From the NCBI GenBank assembly GCA_032209605.1, contig JASFXZ010000015.1:62001-126000 (forward strand): a stretch of DNA of 64,000 bases, written 5' to 3'. This document shows, piece after piece, positions 45,701 to 57,100 of the stretch. The notes under the pieces are model-generated. The model was not told where the DNA came from, made no database searches, and saw only the letters and a list, made by a program, of their open reading frames with translations. The stretch is from Mactromeris polynyma. Taxonomy: Eukaryota; Mollusca; Bivalvia; Venerida; Mactridae. Each line of letters opens with the position of its first letter. Position 1 is the first letter of the stretch. The position numbers and the translations under genes were made by a program.

Positions 45701-48681
45701 ATAGGATATCACTCGCGCATGCGCAAGCCGTGTAGGACAAAATTAAGAGACTCACGTGTATGGTCTAAATTCATCAAAAACGGTGGTTCAAAAGACAAGT
45801 GCTACCAGTGAATATATTGCCGAAGGTTTATAATTTGAATAGATTTGCCATTTTTACTGTTTTTTCTACAACTTTATCCCTTTTTCCATTGTTTTTCATG
45901 AATGGGCCCGGGAGTATGTGACTTCTAGAAGTTATGCATCGGCTAAAGCTTTTGTTAAACTTCTCGATTACAACTTTCTTGATTACGAAATAAATTCTAT
46001 TTTTTAGTTCACACGCTTTGCCATTCGCCGTCGTCCACATCGCAGTAATCTCCCTTTATTCCTTGGCAGAATTTGTCGCATTTAAAGTTTCGGTTTAATA
46101 TGTTTGTTGAGTTGTTATTGCATTTTATAAATTTTCTAGTCTTTAATCGTGAATCAACACAAAGCTGAACTGCATTTTTATACATATCTTTTATTTGAAC
46201 CCTTTTTATCGTCCTGTTCAACGGATTGAATTAATGAAGTAACATTTTGTGTGTTTTTTATGAATATTCATTAACTTAAGACTATTTATGTATTCATGAC
46301 TTTTCGTTTATTTATGCATTTATGCTTTCATTTGTTTAGGCATTTATTTATATATGTATTCATTTATTTAAGTATTTAAGCATTAACTTGCTTTATGAAT
46401 TATGCATTTATTTATGTATTCATTCTTGCATGCATTATCTTTTTTATTATTTATGCATTTACTTACGAATTTATGTATTTATTTATGTATGCATTCTTGC
46501 ATGAATTTATTTACAATTTTATGTACATGTATTTTTAATTATTTATGAATTGCTATAAAAATTAAGCATTTATGTATGCATTTATGCACTAATAATGTAT
46601 TTATGCATTATATTTACCTTCTTTGCAGGAGATTCATTTCATTACCCACAATCCTATATGTTAACTCATCATAGTATGCCATTCTCTACACCGGATGTAG
46701 ACAACGACCATTCTCCTATGAACTGCGCCAAAGAGGTGCAATCTGGTTGGTGGTTTAACTCCTGCTACAGGTGCACATTTGTTAACTGTTTTCTGATTGG
46801 TCAATATACATTATCTGTCACTGTGATCCAAAACGAGGCGGAAAAATGTTTCATTTTAATATCTGTTCCAATTTATTTAAACCTGGGACCAATATAATTA
46901 TATTGGTCCCAGTTTAAACTTACTACATTGTGTTACATTACAACAATTCAAGAGTTCTTTAAATCACTACGAGGCATTTTCTTAGTGTATTTTACCAACA
47001 ATTCTAGAGCTCTGTCCTTCGTTTGGACCAAGCTTTGAGTAAAACAAAACCAGTCTTTAAATTAAGCTCTCAAGTACTTGCTAGTGAACCCAGAACGCAT
47101 TCATCTAGGGCGAATTTGTTTGTACCAAACCGGTTTGAATCCAAAACTGGTTAGTCAAACTAAAACAAGTTTCTGTATTTGTTAATAACAAATCTTAAAC
47201 TGGTTAATGAAACTGACCGAACTACCTCCAAGTGTGGTTTGTCTGGTTTGATTTATCCGAATAATCGTATATTAGTTAAACAAAATGGTGGACTGATTTT
47301 ATGGCGGGTGACCGTGCCACTCATATGTGGGGCAATGTTTAAAAACAAATGTTTCTCTGCTATATGGGAACCTGGCTATAAAATTGTCCACTCTGTTACG
47401 TTGCAAAACAGAAGTTTTATAGTTCTCAACTCTGATTTACTTATCATGCACCACTCTGTCTGCAATCTTACACGGTCAAAATCAGATGGGCCATTTTTCA
47501 TCGACTAAACCATATGTTTGTTTGCAGACCAATCTTAATCATAACTGGTTTAAGTTTTTCAACCAAACTACAACAACACTGAAACCTCAAACCTTAACCA
47601 GGTTTTGCATAACAAATTCGCCCCTAGATAGTATCTGATAAACTTATTTCACATTCGATGCAGACTACATAAATTCACACTAACATTGACATTTTGACAT
47701 ATCAAAATATATAGTTTTCCCATTTACAATATTCACCTCCCTTGTTCTAAATTGTCGGCCATATTAATAGGCAACTTACCTTAAAGTTAATAGGGAACAT
47801 AATGTAAACGATGATAAACTAATCAGATATAAAAAAAAAAAACCTTATTCATTATACTTATGAGGACAGTTGACTCATTAAGTTGACGAAAAAGCGGTTA
47901 TCACATGCAAATTCTCTTGGTATGTTCTCAATGATCACATATTTGGAAATTACTCATATTAGTGCGTATCGGGTTTGCCTGTCAAAATGGCTGATGATTA
48001 AGAACAAGGGAGGTAAATATTGTAGATGTGGGAACAAGGGAGGTAAATATTGTAGATGTGGGAACAAGGGAGGTAAATATTGTAGATGTGGGAACAAGGG
48101 AGGCAAATATTGTAGATGTGGGAACAAGGGAGGCAAATATTGTAGATGTGGGAACAAGGGAGGCAAATATTGTAGATGTGGGAACAAGGGAGGCAAATAT
48201 TGTAGATGTGGGAACAAGGGAGGTAAATATTGTAGATGTGGGAACAAGGGAGGTAAATATTGTAGATGTGGGAACAAGGGAGGCCAATATTGTAGATGTG
48301 GGAACAAGGGAGGTAAATATTGTAGATGTGGGAACAAGGGAGGCAAATATTGTAGATGTGGGAACAAGGGAGGCAAATATTGTAGATGTGGAAACAAGGG
48401 AGGCAAATATTGTAGATGTGGGAACAAGGGAGGCAACTATTGTAGATGTTGGAACTATGTACATGTATATTAAAACTTTCTGTGTTTGCAGTTCAAATTT
48501 GAACGGTCAGTATCTACCGAGCGCGTACGGACAGCGAATGCTCGGAGAATCAGCTGGGCAGCCAACCACTAAGGGAACAGGTATTGAATGGTATCCCTAT
48601 AGACGTAGACAATACTCAATGAGAAGTGTTGAAATGAAGATCAGACTATCTCAGAGTGGCAACGGTGCCCTGATTGGATGA
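39768..48681 (+). CDS. Secreted fibrinogen-related protein (FReD), coiled coil + Ser/Thr stalk + fibrinogen domain, 452 aa
   Basis: Seven exons: 39768-39998, 41435-41846, 42530-42589, 43959-44114, 45423-45590, 46629-46770 and 48492-48681. Summed length 1359 nt, all phases agree. Residues 1-25 are a signal peptide (FSFLILCSIQHSGCA|QVEN). Residues ~28-77 form a coiled coil (DVMRALGNHGDRIADLETLI...). Exon 2 is a Ser/Thr-rich, N-glycosylation-rich stalk. Exons 3-7 make a complete fibrinogen C-terminal domain: CNDAIADNGRSGTYMI, WLVIQRRINGNVDFNRNW, GFGDLNSEFWLG, DYTLRIEMDDWGG, then the calcium-site motif DVDNDHSPMNCA, GWWFNSCYSSNLNGQY and MKIRL. Such proteins (FREPs, ficolins, tachylectin-5 type) bind carbohydrate or acetyl groups outside cells, often in molluscan immunity; the ligand here is unknown. 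Intron 1 uses a GC donor (AAG|GCAAGT); the nearby GT at 40074 would put a stop in exon 2. Polyadenylation may use AATAAA at 49024 or 49142. Confidence 0.9.
40625..40642. repeat. C-rich homopolymer run in intron 1
   Basis: A run of about 16-18 C. The remainder of intron 1 (39999-41434) has no other feature that I can support. Confidence 0.7.
41985..42178 (-). repeat. Dispersed repeat family C, partial copy
   Basis: On the minus strand it ends ATGGCTGATGATTAAGAAAA then AGGGAGGGAACTATTG. This matches the family seen at 47785-48010 and 51945-52180. It lies in intron 2 of the fibrinogen gene. Confidence 0.6.
42320..42505. repeat. TA-flanked MITE family D, copy 1 (CAGTCGGACCTC ends)
   Basis: It holds TTTATTCGAAAACCTTCTTT, CGAATACTCGGTATCATCCG, AAATAAATATCAGTTCCCGA and the end AATAAACGAGGTCCGACTG|TA. 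The 5' end is decayed. It stops 24 bp before exon 3, so it supplies sequence next to the acceptor. A B-box-like word (GGGTTCGAGTCC at ~42239) just upstream hints at a SINE remnant. Confidence 0.7.
43541..43634. repeat. ~35-bp hairpin (intron 3)
   Basis: ACGGTGACAGAGAGGTGACA then TGTGTAAATTATTTT is answered by AAAATAATTTAACACATGTC then ACCTCTATGCCACCGT. Arms have 2-3 differences and ~24 nt between them. It looks like a small foldback element. Confidence 0.75.
44680..44790 (-). repeat. tRNA-derived SINE head (intron 4)
   Basis: On the minus strand an A-box (TTAGCTCAGTCGATACAGCG) is followed ~45 bases later by a B-box (TTGGTTCGAACACC). The spacing and words fit a tRNA-like promoter, but a clean cloverleaf is not formed. 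Confidence 0.55.
44974..45122. repeat. MITE family A, interrupted by a SINE
   Basis: Starts TA|CAGTAAAACCTCACTTAAAG and has the family's internal blocks. It is cut at GGTCTTAATATT (45111-45122), where a SINE is inserted. After the SINE the same 12 bases recur and a decayed remainder follows. Confidence 0.75.
45123..45337 (-). mobile_element. Complete tRNA-derived SINE with 12-bp target-site duplication
   Basis: Flanked by GGTCTTAATATT at 45111-45122 and again at 45338-45349. Read on the minus strand, it begins AAGGGAGGCGCAGTTGTCGA, has an A-box-like GAGGGGTAGAGAGCC and a B-box GTGAGTTCGAGCCC, and ends with GTGATTAGTGTACGTTGTAA ... AAATAAGTTTAAACT. Its 3' end recurs at 2929, ~55655 and ~56285. 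It is inserted in a family A MITE, so that MITE is older. Confidence 0.85.
46255..46615. repeat. Low-complexity TTTATGCATTTA run
   Basis: An irregular array of TTTATGYATTTATK-type words with ATTCATTTATT variants, about 360 bp, directly upstream of exon 6. Unit length is not constant. Confidence 0.7.
47105..47628. repeat. TIR element, ~525 bp (intron 6)
   Basis: The left end TCTAGGGCGAATTTGTTTGT and the right end AACAAATTCGCCCCTAGA are inverted. ACCAAACCGGTTTGAATCCA near the left and ACCAGGTTTTGCATAACAAA at the right extend the match loosely. The inside has a 109-codon open frame (47179-47508) without recognised motifs, which I treat as chance. Confidence 0.65.
47785..48010 (+). repeat. Dispersed repeat family C, long copy
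   Basis: Matches the reverse complement of 51945-52180 in order: GGGAA-ATAATRTAAACGATGAT, AATCAGATAT, TCACATGCAAATTC, TTGGRAAT-ACTC, CAAMATGGCYGATGATTAAG, AACAAGGGAGGTAAATATTG. Its 3' end runs straight into the 30-bp tandem array. Confidence 0.7.
48002..48452. repeat. 30-bp minisatellite, ~15 copies (intron 6)
   Basis: The unit is GGAACAAGGGAGGTAAATAT then TGTAGATGTG. Nearly every difference is T/C at one site (GGTAAAT against GGCAAAT), so copies are over 95% alike. A single copy of the unit ends family C elements elsewhere, so the array grew from that end. The array is a multiple of three and gives false open frames on both strands. Confidence 0.95.
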
Positions 48682-48857
48682 AAGACGCGGCAGATTTTTT
48701 CATTGAAAATCCTGTTATGTTTTCTTACAATGAAAGTACGTATTCCACTTATTTCATGTTGTGAATCACCACAACGATGACGTAATTATTAGTTACCTGT
48801 CAAATAATCACAGGGTCGTGTAAAAGTGTGAGGATTTGAGTGAGAATTTGATATATA

Positions 48858-49019
48858 CAGTCGGACCTCGCTTATTCGACAACCTTCTATCCGAATACTT
48901 GGTATCATCCGAAATAAATATCAGGTCCCGATGTCGAATTGAAATGGGCTATTCTAAACCATGTATTATTCGAAATACAATTTCCGACCCGATGAATTCG
49001 AATGAACGATGTCCGACTG
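48858..49019. repeat. TA-flanked MITE family D, copy 2
   Basis: TA|CAGTCGGACCTCGCTTATTC ... GAATGAACGATGTCCGACTG|TA, 162 bp. Inside are AATAAATATCAGGTCCCGAT and ATGTATTATTCGAAATACAA. It lies 176 bp past the stop codon of the fibrinogen gene, probably in its 3' UTR. Confidence 0.85.
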
Positions 49020-49023
49020 TATA

Positions 49024-49029
49024 AATAAA
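49024..49029 (+). promoter_or_regulatory. Candidate polyadenylation signal AATAAA
   Basis: The first canonical AATAAA that lies just beyond the family D MITE, ~343 bp past the fibrinogen-gene stop. A second is at 49142. Which one is used cannot be read from sequence alone. Confidence 0.35.
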
Positions 49030-49878
49030 GTCATGATTTCACTACATATTGTGTTTGTACGCCGACAACCTGTGGAATACAGTGAAAGCTTAAAGCGGCA
49101 TTACTTATTGTATGTAATGTTTGTAAAGAGTATTTGGATGGAATAAAATCTGGGTGGTTTAAAACTACCATAAAGCCATCGAAGAAGATAGCTCATATGG
49201 ACGTCATGTCGAAACGTGTCCCAGACAATAAGCTCTTATTAATGTTATCAATCTTATTTCAAGAATCAACACAGCTACAAAGTAATTCTTATAATCACAC
49301 TGGTGGGTGAAAGTCACTAAAATGAATTTTATTAAATGTACATCCGGGTATCTTAACAAGAACAACAACAAACATGTAGCTATTGAAAAATCACTTTATT
49401 TTTTATACATGAGTTAACGGTAATAACAAACATGTGTTAAAAAGCAACATAAATGAAAGAGACTTTAAGCTATTACAGGGAACGCCACGTACACAAGGCA
49501 ATGCTTCCCCCAACACACATACCCCCGGGAAAACAACAGTCTACAAAACATCAGGCACTGTAGCGGTGCAAGAGGGTAAACATGTACGGGAATAGGGGCG
49601 CAAGGAAAGGCCTGGCCGTACATAAAGAAAAACTAAGGAGAATTAAGAAAGGCAACAAGGGGAGTTCAAAATATGCAGTGTACACTCAGAATTTAAGACA
49701 TCATTCATATGCAATGAATGACAATACAACCCCAGTAATATACCGAATCAGCACATGTATTCTGTCCTAACCAAATACCCTGTATTATGTTCTTAAATAT
49801 TTTAAAATAAAATATTTTTAATTTCTTTAAATGGAATTTTTTTTTCTGTGCCTAGAATTATTTCTTACATCATAAACA

Positions 49879-50375
49879 GTACATGTGAATGTGAAAAATG
49901 GGTATAAACATCATAAACAGTACATGTAAATGTGAAAAATGGGTATAAACATCATAAACAGTACATGTAAATGTGAAAAATGGGTATAGACAACATAACC
50001 AGTACATGTAAATGTGAAAAATGGGTATAGACAACATAAACAGTACATGTAAATGTGAAAAATGGGTATACACATCATAAACAGTACATGTAAATGTGAA
50101 AAATGGGTATACACTTCATAAACAGTACATGTAAATGTGAAAAATGGGTATACACATCATAAACAGTACATGTAAATGTGAAAAATGGGTATAGACAACA
50201 TAAACAGTACATGTAAATGTAAAATATGGGTATAAACATCATAAACAGTACATATAAATGTAAAATATGGGTATAAACATCATAAACAGTACATATAAAT
50301 GTGAAAAATTGGTATAAACATCATAAACAGTACATGTAAATGGAAAAATGGGTATAAACATAAACAGTACATGTA
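49879..50375. repeat. 41-bp minisatellite, ~12 copies
   Basis: The unit is ACAGTACATGTAAATGTGAA then AAATGGGTATAAACATCATAA. Variants are ATAGACAACATAA, ATACACATCATAA and ATATAAATG. It lies between the converging fibrinogen and LPMO genes. The rest of 49149-50950 shows no gene. Confidence 0.92.
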
Positions 50376-50950
50376 AATGCACAATAATTACCTTAGACAC
50401 CATTTTGTGAATAGAGTATAATAGTATATAATAATTTCAATGATTTGTAGAAATTAAAAAACATGTATAAACATTGGTTTGCACAATACATATTGCACTT
50501 CACAAATTATGCTTCCTCCCTAGTCGATTGTCCCCCTTTGTCTCAGCGTAGCTAAGAGCCTAAATGTTGGGACCTTTAGATGATTCAATATATTTAAAAT
50601 GTTAGTCCAAATGTATACCTAAAAGAAAGATATCAAAATGTTTCTCGTAAAAATATATGACCCATTGCGCATGCATCATCAACTACTTAACACAACCATT
50701 CGGAAAACCTCGGTCAACTACGTCCAGTTCGTAATGTATCGAAATGATACAGAAATATACGAGAGCTGTCGAGAATACATTACAACATGAAATAACCACG
50801 TGACCAAATTTAATATACAAAAGTACAACATTGACCATGAAGGCAATAACTAATCGCAAGGTTATCGGCGCCCGCTTACACCAATTGTTTTCTTAAAAAG
50901 AACTTCAAAATAATTTCGTTAGTCAAATACGTGCTACGGACTTACAATAT

Positions 50951-51125
50951 TTTTAACCTCACTTAAAGACCACCTCAATAATAAGTTCAGCTCAAAATTA
51001 AGAACACAATTTTCAAGTCCATTTTCACTGTTTTGCTATTTTTTCAACCTCAATATTAGGAACACCTCATCAAGAAGACCAATTTCAAACGTCCCAAAGG
51101 TGGTCGTATTAGTGCGGTTTTACTG
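50951..51125. repeat. MITE family A overlapping the LPMO stop codon
   Basis: A decayed left end (TTTTTAACCTCACTTAAAGA), internal blocks ACACAATTTTCAAGTCCATT and GGTGGTCGTATTAG, and a right end GTGCGGTTTTACTG|TA at 51125-51127. On the minus strand, CAGTAA from the element's terminus reads Gln-stop and closes the LPMO frame. Confidence 0.8.
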
Positions 51126-54100
51126 TATACACATGCAGTGAGACGTTGGACAAAAAACGGGACAGTTAATACAACACCACCAAAGCATTCCTGGAACAGC
51201 ATGATAAGGAGACACAACCATACAACGCTCTGTTGTACTACTATCGCATGACTGATAGTTATTGTCTGAACTTGTTGTCGTCGTCGTCGGAGCGTTTGTT
51301 GTTGTTGTCGTAGGAGCGTTTGTTGTTGTTGTTGTTGTCGGAGCGTTTGTTGTTGTTGTCGTCGGAGCGTTTGTTGTTGTTGTCGTAGGAGCGTTTGTTG
51401 TTGTTGTCGTCGGAGCGATTGTTGTTGTTGTTGTTGTTGTTGTCGGAGCGTTTGTTGTTGTTGTTGTCGTCGTCGTCGGAGCGTTTGTTGTTGTTGTCGT
51501 CGGAGCTGTTGTTGTTGTTGTCGTAAGACCGTTTGTTGTCGTTGTCGTCGGAGCGTTTGTTGTCGTTGTTGTTGTTGTTGTCGGAGCGTTTGTTGTTGTC
51601 GTCGATGATGTTATCGCTGACATCGTTGCTGATTGGCTGGACGATGAACTACTTTGCGGCGTTGAAGTAGTACTTGTTTCATTTATTTCTATGTCTGCGC
51701 AGTTAACGAAGTTCTCTTGTTTTCCACATCCAAGACAGGACCGGGAAGCTTCAACACCCCAACTGTTTCCTAAAATCACGGAGCGTGGTGATAAAAGTTC
51801 AATATTTCGGCAGTGAAGAAAATAGTCCCATTTTACGTGTATATAATTATTTTGTCCGCAATAAGTTGTCCTTGCAGCTCCTAAATTTGCCATGTCGTCG
51901 AATTAACACAATGTTTGATATTACATTGCGGTATGGGGTGATAAGATAGGTCCCACATCTCCAATATTTACCTCCCTTGTTCTTAATCATCGGCCATGTT
52001 GATATGCAAAACTGATTAGCATTTATAGGAGTGATTCCCAAATATGTTGTAATATAAAATACTAAGGGAATTTGCATGTGACAACCAGTCTTCTGCCCAC
52101 ATGAGCATGATGAATATGAAACTTTTATACATATATCTGATTATTTTATCATCGTTTATATTATATTCCCTTTAAACGTTAAGGAAATTTGTCTTTCAAT
52201 ATGGCTGACTATTTAGATAGGTAAATAGTGTAGATGTGAGAACTATCTATTCCAAGCAAGAATAATATGACTTTCAAGGGACGACTGTTTCATGCATATC
52301 CATCAAGATTTGGCGAGGTTCTCTTCAGAATTGGATCAAAATGCGCACATGCCAGATAGAGGGAGGGAACTCGTGACAACCTCCGATACTTTAAATACTT
52401 TAGAGTGACGAAAATTTGTATCTCGAAAACATACCCCTTTCCAAATAAGTGAGCAAACCCGGTTTTAAACTGGGTTTAATCCGATTTAAGCACGGCGGTA
52501 TTGGTATCGGGTTAAAAGTAAGTATTTTGGCCTTTTCTAGGCAAACTATGGGTTTTCCAAGGAAAAAAACTACAAAAACACAGTTTTAACCAACTAAGTG
52601 TTTTTTTCTGAGTTAATGTGGTGTTTTTAACACATTTCTCCAGAAATTGATTTTTTATTGGCTAAAAGTGACCAAAAGCGAGTTTTAAGTCATAAAAAAA
52701 CCTACCTTTTCCAGAGAAGCCAGTTAAAAAAACCCGCTTTAAACCCACTTTAGTAAACAAAACCAAAACAAAATTGCCTCTTAGTAAAAACCCAGAAACA
52801 ACTCGCTTGGTAAAAAACCCACTTTTCATTTGGGAAGGGATTAATTATCCCTTTCTCGACAGTAGAAATTTAGAACACATACCTGTATTATATCTCCATT
52901 GTAAGACACATTTTGAACACGTGATGTGTGAAGGGAGTTGAAGGGGTATGCTATAAATTCGAATAGCGCCATTCGAGTTGTAAGAGGTCTCCTCTAATAG
53001 TATACGTGTCGTCGCCTCGTTCACCACGTGCAGTACGGTTTGATTCAAGCATGCTTGTGTTACCCTTGTGTCTGCGGTAGGAAGTGGGCACAATCTAAAA
53101 TTATACATTCTAGAAGTTATTCTGATTGACAAAATAAAAGTTTCATGAATCACTTAGAGCACACAGGAACAGCGACGCTATTATAACAACATCGTCGCCA
53201 TCACAAAAACAATAACAATAACAACAAAACGAAGATTATTATCATCACCAGCAACAACAACAATAACATCATCATCATCATTTTCAACAACAACAACATC
53301 ATCATCGTCATTTTTAACCAAAACAACAATAACATCATCATCGTCATTTTCAACAACAACAACAATAGTATCGTAGTCATCATTTGCAATAACAACAACA
53401 ACAACAATAACATCGTCGTCATCATTTTCAACAACAACAAAACAACAGCTCTATTATTATCACCACCATCAGCAATAACAATATTATTATTCATCATCAT
53501 GACAACAAAAACAAAACAATAGCAAGTTAATAAGCATAACTGTTTACTAAGATGATTCAATTGTCTGTAATTGAAAAATACTTTACCTAAACTCAAACCA
53601 TCCCATGTGGTATGCGGTTAAATCAACTTCCGCGGTCAAAACACTACCTCTGACGTAACTTCCGGTTATCAATCCATCTACGACGTAGGTACCGTTAGGA
53701 TCTTCATTCGGCTTAATGTTAGCGTCATATGGGTCACCACAGACTCCGCATTTTCCGTCATTTGTTTCCCACTGACGCTGTGTAAGTAAGAACAAGAAGT
53801 TTAACTGTGTTAGACATTTTTCAACAATACAGTAATACCTCGATAATAAAACCACCCTGGGGACCTGGCCCCGTATTCATATAGCTTCTAAGGATAAAAT
53901 TTCCCTTAGTTTTATAAATTTCCCTTAGTTTTGTAAATTTCCCTTAGTTTTATAAATTTCTCTTAGTTTTATAAACTTCCTTTAGTTTTATAAACTTTCC
54001 TTATATTTTATAGAATTTTCCTTAAATATTGGTAAAATTCTTCAGTGTTTTTTAAGGAGATTTTATAAAGATAAGGAATGTCCTTACTTAAAATCTTAGG

Positions 54101-57100
54101 AGCTTTATGAATACGGGCTATGACCTTTATCAGCATAATTTCACATTAGACTGATAATCTAAAATTGTCTTTGAAGATAATTGGGTTAAGTTAATACAGT
54201 AAAACCACCTCAATAAGAAGACCAGTTTTCAAGGGTCCCAATGTTGGCCTTATTATTGAGATTTGACTGTATTATTTGCGTTTCCCGCCAAGATAGAATC
54301 TACGTTAGACATAATATATTGCCATAAAAAAGTAAAATTGACATGGTTGGTCAAACCAACATCACAATAATACAATTATTCTTGTCTGACAATTCCATAT
54401 AGTGTACAACTTGTGAAGTTAAACGTTTGATACTGTTTATTTTCTTACTCAAATTAGCCAATTTCCAATTTAAATATATACATAACACCATTAAAAACGC
54501 AACTGTTTTAATTAGGCTTCATTTTCTACATGGTGTTAAAAGCTACAACTGTTACCAATGTTTAGAATATTGTCAAAACAGTATTCAGTATTGACCAATA
54601 ATTCATATTTCATGTTTGAATAAGTTTAGGAAATTATGTTAGTGAATTAATACAGAATTATTTCTTCTTTATGTCATGTTTTGAAGTAGACAATTTTCGG
54701 TTACGTTTTTAATGGCTTTAAGTATATAAAGGCTTCAGATAAGCATCTAATGGTAAGGTCAAAGTTCAGTATTTTAGTACATTAAATGATGGTATCACTC
54801 TGTTTGTTGCTCGGGGGAGAATCCGAGACGTAGTTCAGTGTAATTATAGGCCAGACAATGTTTGGTTAAACCAATAATGCGTGAAACATATTAACACCGT
54901 CTGTGTATTTGCAAAGTACATTGACTTGCCTTATCGGTAACAAACTATAATACATCTTTAAGATAGTTCGTCCATGTTAACATTAACCTTTTATGTCGAC
55001 TAACCGGCCGCTCCCGGCTAAACACTCGTGCACGATATACATGTAGTTCAGTTTCTTACTTATGTTTTTTGTTTTATTATTATTTTGGGTAACAATTAAC
55101 AACTGTTTTTTTCAGTTTTATATGCATATACGAGTATGTAAATATTTATTACACAATACAAAATGTATTGTGTAATGTTTAATATCTTAACGTATCATGT
55201 GATATTTTGATGTTTTATTGTAATGTCTAGTCTCTTATAACTCTTATTAATATATTTTTATGTAATTGTAGAATGTATGTATATAGATGAGACGAAAGTA
55301 AAGATTAAATTAAAGTTGTATCTGGCTCATCTGCACCTAAAATGGTTTAACGTGCTTCATCCAGATTTGTTATCACATAGTCTAAAGCATCATTAATAAT
55401 GACCCTTGGGGTGCACCGTCCAAAACCTGGAAGTTTTGTATGATAATACAAACGTATTTTTCTACAAATACAGAGAAATACATTATAAATTTATTCTGTG
55501 ATAATGCATAGCTATTTATGTTTCAACTAGATTAAGTATATTTTTCATGTTTGTTTAGGTAAACAAATGAACAAAAAATGAGCATAATATATCTTTGATT
55601 CATGCCAGACCAATAAACTCCGACCCTCATTTTTGTTTGAACCTAGTTATTTTTTTCAATTACAAAACAAGTCATTAGAACTTGTATTAATCAGTCTTGA
55701 TGACAGCAACCTGGGAACTCCCCTGATTATAAAGGGAAGTCACTCTTATCGACTTAAATTTGAAGTTTTTCAGGGTGACCTCCCCTGATTATAAAGGGTA
55801 GTCACTCTAATCGACTTGTGGAGTAGCGGATCCGTGGTCCAGTTGTAACGCGCTGGACTTGTAATCCAGGGATCGCAGGTTCGATTCCCCGCTCCATCAC
55901 TGACCGTTCTAACAGTCTTTCGGACGAGACTTTAAAAACCGAGGTCCCGTGTATGATGCTTTACATCGAGCACGTAAAAGAACCAGGGGTGCTTCTGGAA
56001 CTGGGGCATCTCCTGTATCATGCACTATCCTCCAAAAATCTAATATGACTAACATTCTTCTGGAGGCGTCGCCCAGATGGGAAACCGGTGGCGACGATAA
56101 ACAAACGCAAATACAAACAAACGACTTGTGGAGGCCGCGCTAGAACCTCGATCGTGTCGGGATTAGTACGAGGTTTGTTCGGAAAGTTCGTAAACAGCCT
56201 TTATGTTTTCCTTTACATCACAAAATTCTTAAACATTCACTTTTTCATGGAGTCAACTTATTTTTGTAAATGTGTTTACGTATTATTCATTTGACATCGA
56301 TTGTGATACAATAATTACAACTAATACTAATCACTTTCGATGACTGGAAATCAGGCTCAAATTTCACGAAAATAAGTTTTTACTTAACTGAGCAAAAATA
56401 AAACTGTAAATAAGTTTAATTGCCTATCAAATGATTTTGTCTTAAAACGTTTTTGATTTTAGAAATGTACAGTATCACTTTTATTGAAAGTGACAAACTT
56501 GACAACAATTCCGAACAACTATAGAGCTTTCAGCGCTTTGATTTAGATTGACCGTAATCTGGTGCATGAACATTCAGGACCGATCCAGTGTAAATTTAGG
56601 TAATAAAATACACATGTGCGTTACATTTACTATTACAGATATTTGATATCTTTTTTTTATCAAAACACAATATCGAATTTTCTCCGTCAAGCGCACGAAA
56701 CATTTTTAAAGTATTGGGCCAGGTAATACATTAATGCGTTCGTGGTTAATAGAACAGTACTATACACGAAGGCCTGACTGAACTAAGATATATACGTGTA
56801 GTTATATACAGTGTTCAATGCACATTTTGTAAGTAAAGATGCTTATGATTATTATTAAAGCTTTAGACAATGTCATTCTACGCTGTATATATACATACAT
56901 ATAATATTCTTTGTTGACTTTTGTGATTTAAATTCCTTTTCGCAGATTTGTTAGGAAAACATTCTAAAATACGAAGAAAATCGGATTAATTCTGTCTGTA
57001 TTTTCGTTTGTTCTTTATTCAATTATGTCTGTCTGAGCAACAATCTACATTGCAGGACATTTATTTTTTTTACAATACAATATCATTAATTGCATAAAAC

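Noticed and set aside
47179..47508. 109-codon open frame in fibrinogen intron 6
   Set aside because: Inside a TIR element, no start context or recognised motif; it could be a transposon fragment but nothing supports translation.
47883..48681. Cys/Gly-rich or Val/Thr-rich proteins over the 30-bp array
   Set aside because: Open on both strands because of the 30-bp unit; the only real coding part is fibrinogen exon 7 at 48492-48681.
49879..50375. CRISPR-like array
   Set aside because: Units are contiguous 41-bp tandem copies without unique spacers, in animal DNA. The same holds for the 23-, 30-, 37- and 39-bp arrays.
51262..51816. Valine-rich plus-strand protein
   Set aside because: It is the antisense of the Thr-rich tail of the LPMO, whose frame is supported by domain continuity and splicing.
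53201..53596. Met/Leu-rich membrane protein
   Set aside because: A frame through an AAC/ATC microsatellite inside LPMO intron 2.
55818..55895. Functional tRNA-Thr gene
   Set aside because: The T-stem does not pair and a SINE body follows directly; treated as a SINE head. The Pro-like head at 63317 is rejected on the same grounds.
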